From assembly GCA_963844805.1 (NCBI GenBank), contig CAWJPU010000013.1, positions 310,001 to 374,000 on the forward strand: a stretch of 64,000 bases of DNA. Direction: 5' to 3'. The stretch's first letter is position 1, and each line of letters starts with the position of its first letter. This DNA comes from JACCZR01 sp963844805 (GTDB lineage Bacteria; Actinomycetota; Thermoleophilia; Solirubrobacterales; Thermoleophilaceae). A program made the translations under genes and the position numbers. The notes beneath the pieces were generated by a model. The model was not told where the DNA came from. It did not search any database and was given only the letters and a program-made list of their open reading frames with translations. Shown here piece by piece: positions 27,384 through 36,125 of the stretch.

Positions 27384-28037
27384 CTGACCCGCGGCGTATT
27401 CGTCACCGGGACCGACACCGGCGTCGGCAAGAGCGTCCTGTCGGCGGCGATCTGCGCCGCCCTGGCCGCGCGTGGCGAGCCGGTCGTGGCTTTCAAGCCG
27501 GTGGTCACCGGCCTCGACGAGGAGCCCGGCGACTGGCCGATGGACCACGAGCTGCTGGCGTCGGTCACCGGGCAGCGCGCGGAGGAGGTCGCCCCCTTCC
27601 GCTTCGGCCTGGCGGCCTCGCCGCACCTGGCCGGCTCCCTCCACCCGGACGAGCTGTTCCCGCCGCGCGGCGAGCCGCTCGTGGTCGAGGGCGTCGGCGG
27701 CCTGCTGGTGCCGCTGGCCGAGGGCTTCTCGGTGCGCGACCTCTGCGTGCGGCTCGGCCTGCCGTTGGTGGTGGCGGCGCGCCCGGGCCTCGGGACGATC
27801 AACCACACCCTGCTGACCCTCGAGGCGGCCCGCACCGCGGGCCTCGAGGTGCTCGGGGTCGTCCTCACGCCGTGGCCCGAGGAGCCCGGCGTGATCGAGC
27901 GGTCCAACCGCGAGACCATCGAGCGCCTCGCCGGCGTGGCGGTGCACGGGCTGCCGCCCACGGCCCCTGGGGGCCTGGCCGCGGCCGGCTCGGCTCTGCC
28001 GGTGGACGAGTGGCTTCGTCAGACTCCCCCGCGATGA
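27384..28037 (+). CDS. bioD: Dethiobiotin synthetase
   Basis: About 217 residues. The P-loop GTDTGVGKSVLSAAICAA and the following VVAFKPVVTGLDEE are exactly where BioD has them, so the gene must begin before 27400. No ATG, GTG or TTG exists in frame there; a CTG at 27384, two bases after the bioF stop, is the best start (LTRGVFVTGTDTG). Starting at the first ATG/GTG inside would remove the P-loop. Other BioD features are LVVEGVGGLLVPL and LPLVVAARPGLGTINHTLLT. It closes the ureido ring using ATP and CO2. Stop overlaps the next ATG. Confidence 0.92.
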   Translation: MTRGVFVTGTDTGVGKSVLSAAICAALAARGEPVVAFKPVVTGLDEEPGDWPMDHELLASVTGQRAEEVAPFRFGLAASPHLAGSLHPDELFPPRGEPLVVEGVGGLLVPLAEGFSVRDLCVRLGLPLVVAARPGLGTINHTLLTLEAARTAGLEVLGVVLTPWPEEPGVIERSNRETIERLAGVAVHGLPPTAPGGLAAAGSALPVDEWLRQTPPR

Positions 28038-28462
28038 GCGCGGAGGAGAAGCCCGCCCAGCACACCCCGCCGGAGTACGCCTCGCGCGAGGACATGCCCG
28101 AGATGCTCAAGCGGCTGCAGGAGCGAAAGGAGCGGCAGAAGGAGCGCAACATCCTCTATCGCGTCGGGACTGTGATCGTCGGGATCGTGCTCGTTCTCGG
28201 CGGGATCGTCCTCAGCGGCCCCGGCGTTCCGGGGCCCGGCTTCGTGGTCATCCTGCTGGGCCTCGGCCTGCTGGCGCTGGAGTTCGAGCCCGCAGAGCGC
28301 CTGCTCGAACGGGTGATCATCTGGTCCGACAAGGCCAAGGACCGCGCCCAGCGCGCCTCGACCGCCGAGAAGGTGACGGTGGCGGTGATCGTCATCGCGG
28401 CGATCACCGGCTTCGTCCTGTGGGCTATCTACTACGACATCCCGCTGATACCGGTGCTCTGA
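28034..28462 (+). CDS. PGPGW-family membrane protein
   Basis: 142 residues. After a soluble, highly charged N-terminus (MPEMLKRLQERKERQKERN) there is a hairpin of two membrane helices around GPGVPGPGFVVILLGLGLLA, the PGPGW signature, then EFEPAERLLERVIIWSDKAK and a third membrane helix at the C-terminus. Function is unknown in all such proteins. It overlaps bioD by ATGA, so it is expressed with the biotin genes. A bidirectional terminator follows. Confidence 0.82.
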   Translation: MSAEEKPAQHTPPEYASREDMPEMLKRLQERKERQKERNILYRVGTVIVGIVLVLGGIVLSGPGVPGPGFVVILLGLGLLALEFEPAERLLERVIIWSDKAKDRAQRASTAEKVTVAVIVIAAITGFVLWAIYYDIPLIPVL

Positions 28463-28479
28463 GCCGGCCCTGCGGGGGC

Positions 28480-28540
28480 GCCCACGCCCTCCAGAAAATT
28501 CGTCAGCGGCGCTGAGCGTTTTTCTGAGAGGCGCGTGGGT
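28480..28540. terminator. Bidirectional terminator with CGTCAGC core
   Basis: An imperfect 61-bp inverted repeat lies between convergent genes. Outer arms are GCCCACGC and GCGTGGGT; inner arms AGAAAATTCGTCAGC and GCTGAGCGTTTTTCT, so either strand gives a stem followed by a T run. The same core recurs at 12620 and 49674. Confidence 0.6.
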
Positions 28541-28558
28541 GTCGCGCCGCCGGCCCGC

Positions 28559-30164
28559 CTAGGTCGCCGCCGCCTGCTTTTTCTCGCGCTCGGCCTCGCG
28601 CAGCTCGACCCGGCGGATCTTGCCCGTCAGCGTCTTGGGCAGGTCGTCCACGAACTCGATCTCGCGCGGGTACGCGTAGGCCGAGTGGCGCTCGCGGACG
28701 AGCTTCTTGATCTCGTCCGCGACCTCGTCGCTGGGCTGGTGGTCGCCGGTGAGCACGATGAACGCCTTGACCACGTCGCCGCGCTTGGGGTCGGGGGAGG
28801 CCACCGCGGCCGCCTCCTTGACCGCCGGGTGCTCCACGCACGCGGACTCCACCTCGAACGGGCCGATGCGGTAGCCGGCGGAGATGATCACGTCGTCGGC
28901 GCGGCCGGCGTACCAGACGTAGCCGTCCTCGTCGAGCTGGGCGGCGTCCTTGGTGTGGAACCAGTCGCCGCCGAACTCCTCCTCGGTGTCCTCCGGGCGG
29001 TTCCAGTAGCCGATCGGGTAGTGCGGGTTCGAGCGCGCCTTCAGGCAGATCTCACCGCGCACGCCCACCGGCACCTCGTGCTCGTCCTCGTCGAGGATCT
29101 TCACCTCCCAGCCGGGCATGGGCCGGCCCATCGAGCCCTCGCGGACCTCGATGCCGAGGCAGTTGCCGCACAGGGGGTAGCTCTCGGTGAGCCCGTAGTA
29201 GTCGAGCACGGTGAGCCCGTACTGGTCGCGGAACCAGCGGATGACCTCGGGGTTCAGCGGCTCACCGGCCGAGCAGGCGACGCGCAGTTCCGGCAACGGG
29301 TACTTCTCGCCGGCGTTCTCCACCGCGGTCATCGCCCGCAACGCGGTCGGCGTGGTGAACATGTTCTGCACTCCGTGCTTGGAGAGGAAGCGCAGCTGCT
29401 CGTCGGGATCGAAGCCGCCCTTGCGGGCGAAGACCAGCGCCACCGCGCCGTAGCGCCAGGGGCCGAGCAGCGGGCAGATGCCCGCCGCCCACGCCCACTC
29501 GCCCATGCCGTGGAAGAGCTCGCCGTCCCGCACGTCGTGGCAGAACTCGAACTCCTCGTGGCCGAGCAGGTAGCGGTGTGCGTGCAGGATGCCCTTGGCC
29601 TTGCCGGTGGTACCCGAGGAGTAGTAGAGCTGCGCGGGGTCCTCGGACGAGGTGTCGGCGATCTCGTAGTCCGCCGAGGCCGCCTCCATCTTCTCCTCGA
29701 AGCCGTCGCCCATCACCAGGACGGTCTCGACGATCCCCTCCGGGATGCGACCGACGTTCTCGGTGTCGGTCACCAGGACCTTCGCGCCGGAGTCGCGCAG
29801 CCGGTGCTCGATCCCCTCGTCGCCGTAGAGCACGGACATCGACAGGAGGATCGCGCCGCGCTTGTAGGTGCCGAGGAACACGGCAGCGGTCTCGGGCGAC
29901 GAGGGCAACAGGGTGGCCACCCGGTCCTCGCGCTCGACGCCCTCGGCCTCCAGCACGTTGGCGAACTTGTTCGACAGGTCCTGCAGCTCGCCGAAGGTCA
30001 CCCGCCGCTCGTTGCCCTGCCAGTCCTCCCAGACCATCGCCGGCCGGTCGCGCTCGTGCTTGTCGCAGACGTCGTGGGCGATGTTGTAGCGCTCGGGCAC
30101 GTCCCACGAGTGGTTGCGCGACCATGTCCTCATAGCTGCCCAGCTCGTACTTGCGAAAGCTCAT
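28559..30164 (-). CDS. AMP-forming acyl-CoA synthetase (acetyl/medium-chain type)
   Basis: About 535 residues. ANL-superfamily motifs: AQLYYSSGTTGKAKGILHAH (P-loop), LDYYGLTESYPL (A5), WFHTKDAAQLDEDGYVWYAG (A7), GRADDVIISAGYRIGPFEVE (A8) and the catalytic Lys in LPKTLTGKIRRVEL. The A8 wording YRIGPFEVE and CxGN near ESYPLCGN resemble medium-chain or aryl/acetyl-CoA synthetases rather than the FadD at 46228. It activates a carboxylate to its CoA thioester. Frame break near 30122. ATG 30164 has GAGGAAGGGAG upstream, so unlike its neighbours it uses a Shine-Dalgarno. Confidence 0.9.
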
Positions 30165-30220
30165 CGTTCTCCCTTCCTCGGGGGCACCGTAACCCGTTTG
30201 AGGGATGAGACAATCGCGCG

Positions 30221-31155
30221 GTGCGGGCGGCGGCGGTCCAGCTGGAGGCGCGGGTGGCCGACGTCGACTTCAACCTCGCCGCCTGCGAGCGCCTGGCGGA
30301 CGCGGCGGAGCCGCCAGGGCGCCGGCCTCATCGCGCTGCCGGAGTTCTTCTCGACCGGCATCGGCTTCGTCCCCGAGCTGATCGACGCGCGCGCTCCCGC
30401 CCGACGGTGAGGCGACGGAACTGCTGCGCGACCTGGCCCGCCGCCACGGGGCCTACGTGGGCGGCTCGTTCCTGTGCCGCGACGCCGACGGCGAGATCCG
30501 CAACGCGTTCCTGCTCGCCGCTCCCGGCGGCGCGATCGCCGGCCGCCACGACAAGGACCTGCCGACGATGTGGGAGAACAGCTTCTACGTCGGCGGTGAC
30601 GACGACGGGCTGATCGAGGCCGAGGACGGGCTGACGGTCGGCGTCGGCGCTGTGCTGGGAGCTGATGCGCACGCAGACCGTGCGCCGGCTGAAGCGGGCG
30701 GATCGACCTTGCCGTGGGCGGGTCGGGTTGGTGGTCGATACCCGAGCACTGGGGACCATCCGCGGTCGACGCGGCGGCTCGAGGCCGCCAACGCGCGCAC
30801 GGCGTGGACCGCCGTGGAGGCCTTCCCGGCCTATGTGGGCGCGCCCTACGTGCATGCCGCCCACGCGGGAACGCTCAGCTGCGACTCACCGGCCCTGCCG
30901 GTCGGCTACCGCGGCCACTTCCAGGGCGGAACCGCGATCGTCGACGCCGACGGCACGGTGCTGGCGCGCCGCGACCGGCGCGAGGGCGAGGGCGTGGTCA
31001 GCGCCGAGGTGACGCCCGGCCGGCGAGCGCCGGCGGCCGAGCCGCCCGACAGGTTCTGGCTCCACCGGCGCGGCGCGGTGCCCGCCTGGGCCTGGAACGT
31101 GGAGCGCCTGCACGGACGGCGCTGGTACCGGCGTCACTTGCCGCCGGCGGCGTAG
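30221..31155 (+). CDS. Carbon-nitrogen hydrolase (nitrilase superfamily)
   Basis: About 310 residues reconstructed. The catalytic triad is visible: Glu in LIALPEFFSTGIGF, Lys in GRHDKDLPTMWENSF, Cys in GAVLCWELMRTQTVRRL. The N-terminus VRAAAVQLEARVADVDFNLA is a standard opening. Members hydrolyse nitriles, amides or carbamoyl compounds; the FPAYVGAPYVHAAHAG region does not identify the substrate. Frame breaks near 30315, 30405, 30650 and 30700-30775. Start GTG 30221 lies 7 bases after GACAAT, a possible -10 box. Its 3' end overlaps the spermidine synthase-like gene by 22 bp in convergent orientation. Confidence 0.85.
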
Positions 31156-32624
31156 TCGATGATCGACTTGTCGATGAGCCACTCCACCGGCGCCTCGATC
31201 GTCGGTGTACACGCGCCCGCCGCGCAGCCGCGGGGCCAGCCGGAAGGAGGCGTCGAGCGCGGTGCGGCGCAGGCCGGCGGGGACATTCGCCGTGCGCAGG
31301 CGCGCCACCGACAGCGGCCGCCGCGACGCGACGATCAGCGTGTTGGTCGGCTCGATCGGGTCCCGCATCACGTGGGGGAACACCTCGCCCATCGTCGCGC
31401 TGAGCACCTTCTCGAGACCGTCCTGGCGCTCGGGATGCCCCGCGTTGACCACCAGCACGCCGTCGGGGGCGAGGCGGTCGCGGGCCAGCTCGAAGAACTC
31501 GCGCGTGGTCAGGTAGAAGGGGATGTAGGGCTGGCGGTAGGCGTCGGCCGAGATGACGTCGTAGCGCGCGTCGGTGCGGCGCAGGTAGGGCCGGGCGTCC
31601 TCGTGGTAGAGGCGCAGCCGCGGGTTGTTCATGTCGAAGTAGCGGCGGCCGATCTCCGACAGCTCGGGGTCGATCTCCACCCCGTCCACGCGCGTGCGCG
31701 GGAAGAACCTCTCGTAGGCGCGTGAGGTGGTCCCGGCGGCATTGCCGAGGATGGCCACGCGCCGCGGCGGCCGCGTGCGCCCCGCGAAGGGCAGCACCAG
31801 GTGCCCGTCCCAGACGTCGTCGGTGAGCACCGTCGTCGGGTCGTAGACGGAGTGCTGGGCCTGGCCCTCGTTGAGCTCGAGGTAGCGCTTGCCGCGCGGG
31901 CTCTCGATCACGCGGGCGTACTGGTACTCGGTGTCGGTCTCGTAGATGACCTTGCCGCTGCTGGCCTCGGCCTTCAGCGCGCCGACCGGCAAGCGCCATC
32001 AGCACCACGATCGCGGCGGGCGCCAGCGCGTAGCGGCGCGCGGGCCGCAGCCCGATCACGGCCATGATCGCGATGGCCAGGGCGAACACGAGGAACGTGC
32101 GGCGGGTGCCGATCAGGGGGATGAACAGCAGCGCCGAGAACAGCGTGCCCACCAGCGAGCCCGGCGGTGGACAGCGCGTACAGGCGCCCCGCCACGGTGC
32201 CGGCCTCCTCCACGCTGGAGACGGCCAGGCGGATCGCGTAGGGCGACACCGCGCCCAGCAGCAGCACCGGCACAGCGACCAGCACGAGCACCGCGATCAG
32301 CGAGCCGAAGAAGGCGCCGGCCGAGATCGAGTCCAGCGCGTCGACCGCCAGCCCCAGCATCGGGTCGGCGGCGAAGGGAACGAGCGCGAGCAGCACGGCC
32401 GCGGTCAGGGTCAGCAGGCACAGGCCGCGCATGTCCGGGCGGCGGTCGGCCATGCGGCCGCCGAGCCAGTAGCCCACGGACAGCGCCACCAGCACCACGC
32501 CGATGGTGTTGGCCCACACCACGGTGGAGGCGCCGAAGTAGGGACTGAGCAGCCGAACCGCCGCTATCTCGGCTCCGAGCGACCCCGTCCCCACCACGAA
32601 GACGAGCAAGGGAAGGGGCGGCAT
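31134..32624 (-). CDS. Spermidine synthase-like protein fused to an N-terminal membrane domain
   Basis: About 495 residues. The first 210 residues carry roughly six or seven hydrophobic helices (LPLLVFVVGTGSLGAEIAAV, TIGVVLVALSVGYWLGGRMA, AVLVLVAVPVLLLGAVSPYA). The soluble half has the polyamine-synthase fold: YLELNEGQAQHSVYDPTTVL, RRVAILGNAAGTTSRAYERF (in place of GGGDG), GVEIDPELSEIGRRYF, YHEDARPYL and DAYRQPYIPFYLTTREFF. With the altered glycine motif, the aminopropyl donor or substrate may differ. No speD is nearby. Frame breaks near 32160, 31990 and 31200. It shares a 31-bp divergent promoter with bioA. Confidence 0.83.
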
Positions 32625-32655
32625 TCTGACCGGGAGCGTAGCTACGGTCGCGCGC
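32625..32655. promoter_or_regulatory. 31-bp bidirectional promoter, spermidine synthase-like gene / bioA
   Basis: Plus -10 TACGGT (32643-32648) ends 7 bases before bioA GTG 32656; minus -10 TACGCT (complement of 32635-32640) ends 10 bases before ATG 32624. The centre CGTAGCTACG is a 10-bp palindrome containing the two TA steps. Confidence 0.5.
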
Positions 32656-33962
32656 GTGGAATCCGAGCACGCAGCGCTCGTCCGCGACGATCGCGCGTGC
32701 CTCTGGCATCCGTTCACCCAGCAGCAGGGCTGGGTGGCCGAGGAGCCGCTGATCGTGGAGCGGGCGCAGGGATCCGAGCTGGTCGACACCGAGGGCCGGC
32801 GCTACCTCGACGGGGTCTCCTCGCTGTGGTGCAACGTCCACGGCCACCGCCACCCCAGGATCGACTCGGCGGTGCGCGACCAGCTGTCGCGCGTGGCGCA
32901 CTCGACCATGCTCGGCCTCAGCCATCCGCCGGCCATCAAGCTGGCGCGCAAGCTGGTGGACCTCTCGCCGCCGGGCCTGACGCGGGTCTTCTACTCCGAC
33001 AGCGGCTCCACGGCCACCGAGATCGCGCTGAAGATGGCCTTCCAGTGGTGGCGCCAGCGCGGCGACACGCGAGCGCGACAAGTTCATCGCCCTGCGCGAC
33101 GCCTACCACGGCGACACCGTCGGCTCGGTGTCGGTCGGCGGGATCGAGCTGTTCCACTCGCTCTACCGCCCGCTGCTGTTCGACACGCTGAAGGCGGAGC
33201 CCGGCGACGCGGCCGACATGGAGCGCCTGCTGGACCGAGCACGGCGACGAGGTGGCCGCGGTGATCGTGGAGCCGCTCGTCCAGGGGGCGGCCGGGATGC
33301 TCACCCACCCGCAGGGCTACCTGCGCGCGGTGCGCGAGCTGTGCGACCGCCACGGAGTGCTGCTCATCTGCGACGAGGTGGCCGTCGGCTTCGGCCGCAC
33401 CGGGACGATGTTCGCCTGCGAGCGGGAGGACGTGGCGCCGGACTTCCTCTGCCTGGCCAAGGGCATCACCGGCGGCTACCTGCCGCTCGCCGCCACGCTG
33501 GCCACCGAGCGCATCTACGAGGGCTTCCTCGGCCGACACGAGGACCTGCGCACCTTCTTCCACGGGCACACGTACACGGGCAACCCGCTGGCCTGCGCCG
33601 CCGCGCTCGCCTGCCTGGAGGTCTTCGAGGAGGAGCGCATGCTGGAGCGCCTGGGCCCGAAGATCGGCCTGCTCTCGCGGCTGCTGGAGTCGGTCGCCGA
33701 CCTCCCCGCCGTCCGCGAGGTGCGCCAGGTGGGCCTGATGGTGGGGATCGAGATCGAGGGCTACGAGCTGAGCGACCGGATCGGCCACCAGGTGACCCTG
33801 GAGGCGCGCCGCCGGGGCGCGATCGTGCGCCCGCTCGGCGACGTAGTGATCCTCATGCCGCCGCTGTCGATGTCCGAGCAAGACCTGCGCCGCCTCGTGG
33901 CTGTGACCGCCGAGTCGATCGCCGCGGCCACCGGCGCCGGCTCGCTCGCCGCCGCGGCTTGA
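32656..33962 (+). CDS. bioA: Adenosylmethionine-8-amino-7-oxononanoate aminotransferase
   Basis: About 435 residues. The N-terminal CLWHPFTQQQGW is diagnostic for BioA. Class III aminotransferase blocks: DGVSSLWCNVHGHRHPRI, YSDSGSTATEIALKMAFQWW, ALRDAYHGDTVGSVSVGG, VEPLVQGAAGMLTHPQGYL, LLICDEVAVGFGRTGTMFAC and the PLP Lys in LCLAKGITGGYLPLAATL, then HGHTYTGNPLACAAALA. It makes 7,8-diaminopelargonate from the BioF product. It completes the BioF-A-D-B set though it lies 4.6 kb from bioD. Frame breaks near 33070 and 33237. Stop overlaps the next TTG. Confidence 0.95.
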
Positions 33963-34387
33963 CCGTCCGCCCCATCGCCGAGCGCGACCGAGCGGGCTGG
34001 GAGCCGCTGTGGGAGGGCTACAACTCCTTCTACCGCCACACGGCGACGCCGGAGGTGACGGAAGCGACCTTCGGCCGCCTGTGCGCGGGCGAGAAGATGT
34101 TCGGCGTGGTGGCAGAGCGCGACGGACGCCTGGTGGGGTTCGCCCACTGCGTGGTGCACCCGTCGACCTGGACCACCGCGAGCTACTGCTACCTGGAGGA
34201 CCTGTACGTGGACCGCGCGGGGCGCGGCAGCGGCGCTGGGCAGGACCTGATCGAGGCCGTGTACCGGGAGGCCGACGCCCGCGGCGCGGTCCAGGTCTAC
34301 TGGCACACGCAGGAGTACAACGGCGCGGCGCGCTCGCTCTACGACCAGGTCGCCCGCCGCACCTCGTTCATCAAGTACGAGCGCTGA
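33959..34387 (+). CDS. GNAT-family N-acetyltransferase
   Basis: 142 residues from a TTG overlapping the bioA stop (TTGA). GNAT features are LTVRPIAERDRAGWEPLWEG, GRLVGFAHCVVHPSTWTTAS, YLEDLYVDRAGRGSGAGQDL (acetyl-CoA binding, with RGRG-like loop) and QVYWHTQEYNGAARSLYDQV. The acceptor is unknown. Coupling to bioA suggests co-expression only; there is no evidence of a role in biotin synthesis. Confidence 0.85.
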   Translation: MTVRPIAERDRAGWEPLWEGYNSFYRHTATPEVTEATFGRLCAGEKMFGVVAERDGRLVGFAHCVVHPSTWTTASYCYLEDLYVDRAGRGSGAGQDLIEAVYREADARGAVQVYWHTQEYNGAARSLYDQVARRTSFIKYER

Positions 34388-34395
34388 ACGTCTTC

Positions 34396-34410
34396 CCCAC
34401 CGTGGGTGGG
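34396..34410. terminator. Short GC hairpin between convergent genes
   Basis: CCCACC-GTG-GGTGGG forms a 6-bp stem with a 3-base loop exactly between the GNAT stop and the rubredoxin stop. No T run follows on either strand. Confidence 0.4.
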
Positions 34411-34593
34411 TCAGCCGTCGTACTTCTCGAAGTCCTGCTTGCGCGCCCCGCAGACCGGGCAGAACCAGTCGTCGGGGATGTCCTCGAAGGCGGTGCCCGC
34501 GGGAATCCCGCCGTCGGGGTCGCCCTCTTCGGGGTCGTAGATGAAGCCGCAGGAGCTGCAGATCCACTGTTGCTGTGTGGCGGTCTCGGTCAT
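34411..34593 (-). CDS. Rubredoxin
   Basis: 60 residues. The Fe(SCys)4 ligands are in WICSSCGFIYDPEEGDPDGG and DDWFCPVCGARKQDFEKY, giving the CxxCG...CPxCG pattern of rubredoxins. It transfers single electrons, typically to alkane hydroxylases or peroxide-reducing diiron proteins. No rubredoxin reductase or AlkB is in the window; the R2lox-like oxidases 6 kb away are a speculative partner. Divergent from the Nudix gene over 32 bp. Confidence 0.93.
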   Translation of the reverse strand: MTETATQQQWICSSCGFIYDPEEGDPDGGIPAGTAFEDIPDDWFCPVCGARKQDFEKYDG

Positions 34594-34625
34594 GCGGCGC
34601 AGAAGGGTACAGCTAGCCTCGTCGG
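34594..34625. promoter_or_regulatory. 32-bp bidirectional promoter, rubredoxin / Nudix
   Basis: Plus -10 TAGCCT (34614-34619) ends 6 bases before ATG 34626; minus -10 TACCCT (complement of 34604-34609) ends 10 bases before ATG 34593. There is no Shine-Dalgarno on either side. Confidence 0.5.
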
Positions 34626-35256
34626 ATGCGCGCGGACCGGCCGGGGCCTGGCGAGGAGCTCAACGAGGGGGATGTCGCCGACGCCCGTGAGGCCGCTTCG
34701 CTGATCCTCCTGCGCGACGGATCCGAAGGACCCGAGGTGCTCTTGGTCCAGCGCAACCCCGAGCAGAGGTTCATGGGCGGCGCCTGGGTCTTCCCCGGGC
34801 GGTTCGCTCGGCGAGGCCGACTCCGACGAGCTCGACACCGCCCGCCGCGAGCTGCTCGAGGAGGCCGGAGTCGACCTGCCCGCCGACGCCGAGCTGGCGC
34901 GCTGGTCGCGCTGGATCACCCCGGCCCAGGTCAAGGTCCGCTTCGACACCCACTTCTTCGTCGCGCGGGCGCCCGAGGGCGCCGAGGCGGAGGTCGACGG
35001 GTCGGAGTGCGTGGACTTCCGCTGGCTGCGCCCCCAGGACGCGCTCGACGCGGGCGCGCGCGAGGAGCTGCTGCTGGTCTTCCCCACCATCAAGCACCTC
35101 GAGCAGCTGGCCGAGCACGGCTCGGTCGAGGACGCGCTCGAGGCCGCCCGGCAGCGCAAGGTCATGCCGGTGGAGCCGCGCGTGGTGCTCGAGGGCGGCG
35201 TCGCCCAGGTGCTCATGCCCGGCGAGGAGGGCTACGAGGAGGCGGGCGCCGGGTGA
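34626..35256 (+). CDS. Nudix hydrolase family protein
   Basis: About 210 residues. AREAASLILLRDGSEGPEVL opens the fold, then GGAWVFPGGSLGEADSDELD and ARRELLEEAGVDLP, carrying the REUxEExGU core of the Nudix box (the frame breaks at 34803 inside the box). WRYRWITP-like RWITPAQVKVRFDTHFFVAR and DFRWLRPQDALDA follow, typical of the larger NUDT7/NUDT19-like coenzyme A or nucleoside diphosphate hydrolases. Substrate undetermined. GTGA overlap with the transporter gene. Confidence 0.85.
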
Positions 35257-36125
35257 CGCTCGGGGTCCAGGTGGGCCTGGTGCTGGCCCTCCTGACGGCC
35301 TTCACCTCGATCGTCGGCTTCCTCTACAAGCACCGCGGTGCCGTGGAGTCGCCGCCGGTGGAGGCGCGCCGGCCGATCAGCACCTCGCTCGCCCTCTTTC
35401 GCTCCCCCTGGTACGTGCTGGGGATCGTCGTCGCGATGGGGTCGTGGGGTCTCCACGTGGCCGCGCTGTCGCTGGCGCCGATCTCCCTGGTGCAGTCGGT
35501 GATCGCCGGCGGCCTCGTGCTGCTGACGGTGGTGGCCGACCGCCTGTTCGGATTCACCGTCACGCGCCGGGAGTGGCTCGGGGTGGCGATGACCGCCGCC
35601 GGGCTCGCCTTCCTGGCCGCCACGCTGGAGGGCACGGCCAGCGGGGCCCACAGCGACTACGAGCCGTCGACGCTGATCCTCTACGCCGGGCTGGCCTTCG
35701 CCGGCGGGGCGCTCGTGGCGCGCTTCGCGGGCAAGAGCCTGCGCGGCGGCGCGCTGCTGGGCGGCGCGGCGGGGCTGATGTGGGGCGCCTCCGACGTCTC
35801 CATCAAGGCACTGTCGGGGCGGCTCGACGACGGCGTGGTCGCCGTCCTGGCCCACCCGCTGGCGCTGTTCATCCTGGTCGCCTCGCTGGTGGGCATGGCG
35901 GTCTCGGCGCGCAGCCTGCAGGTGGGCGACGCGGTGCCGGTGATCGCGGTCACCAGCGCCGCGGCGAACGTGATCACCATCGCCGCGGGCCCCATCGTCT
36001 TCGGGGAGCCGCTGCCCGAGGAGCCACTGGCCTTGGTCGTCCGGCTCGCCGCCTTCGTGCTGGTGATCACGGCGGCGGCGCTGACGCCGCCACCTGTCAG
36101 GGCCGCCGAGCTGCAGGCCGCCTAG
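35253..36125 (+). CDS. DMT-superfamily membrane transporter (EamA/NIPA-like)
   Basis: 290 residues with nine or ten membrane helices, e.g. LGVQVGLVLALLTAFTSIVG, LGIVVAMGSWGLHVAALSLA, LILYAGLAFAGGALVARFAG and LVVRLAAFVLVITAAALTP. The two-fold repeat of drug/metabolite transporters is visible: ISLVQSVIAGGLVLLTVVAD in the first half and AVTSAAANVITIAAGPIVFG in the second. The cargo is unknown. It converges on the iron alcohol dehydrogenase, sharing four bases at the stops. Confidence 0.85.
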   Translation: MTLGVQVGLVLALLTAFTSIVGFLYKHRGAVESPPVEARRPISTSLALFRSPWYVLGIVVAMGSWGLHVAALSLAPISLVQSVIAGGLVLLTVVADRLFGFTVTRREWLGVAMTAAGLAFLAATLEGTASGAHSDYEPSTLILYAGLAFAGGALVARFAGKSLRGGALLGGAAGLMWGASDVSIKALSGRLDDGVVAVLAHPLALFILVASLVGMAVSARSLQVGDAVPVIAVTSAAANVITIAAGPIVFGEPLPEEPLALVVRLAAFVLVITAAALTPPPVRAAELQAA

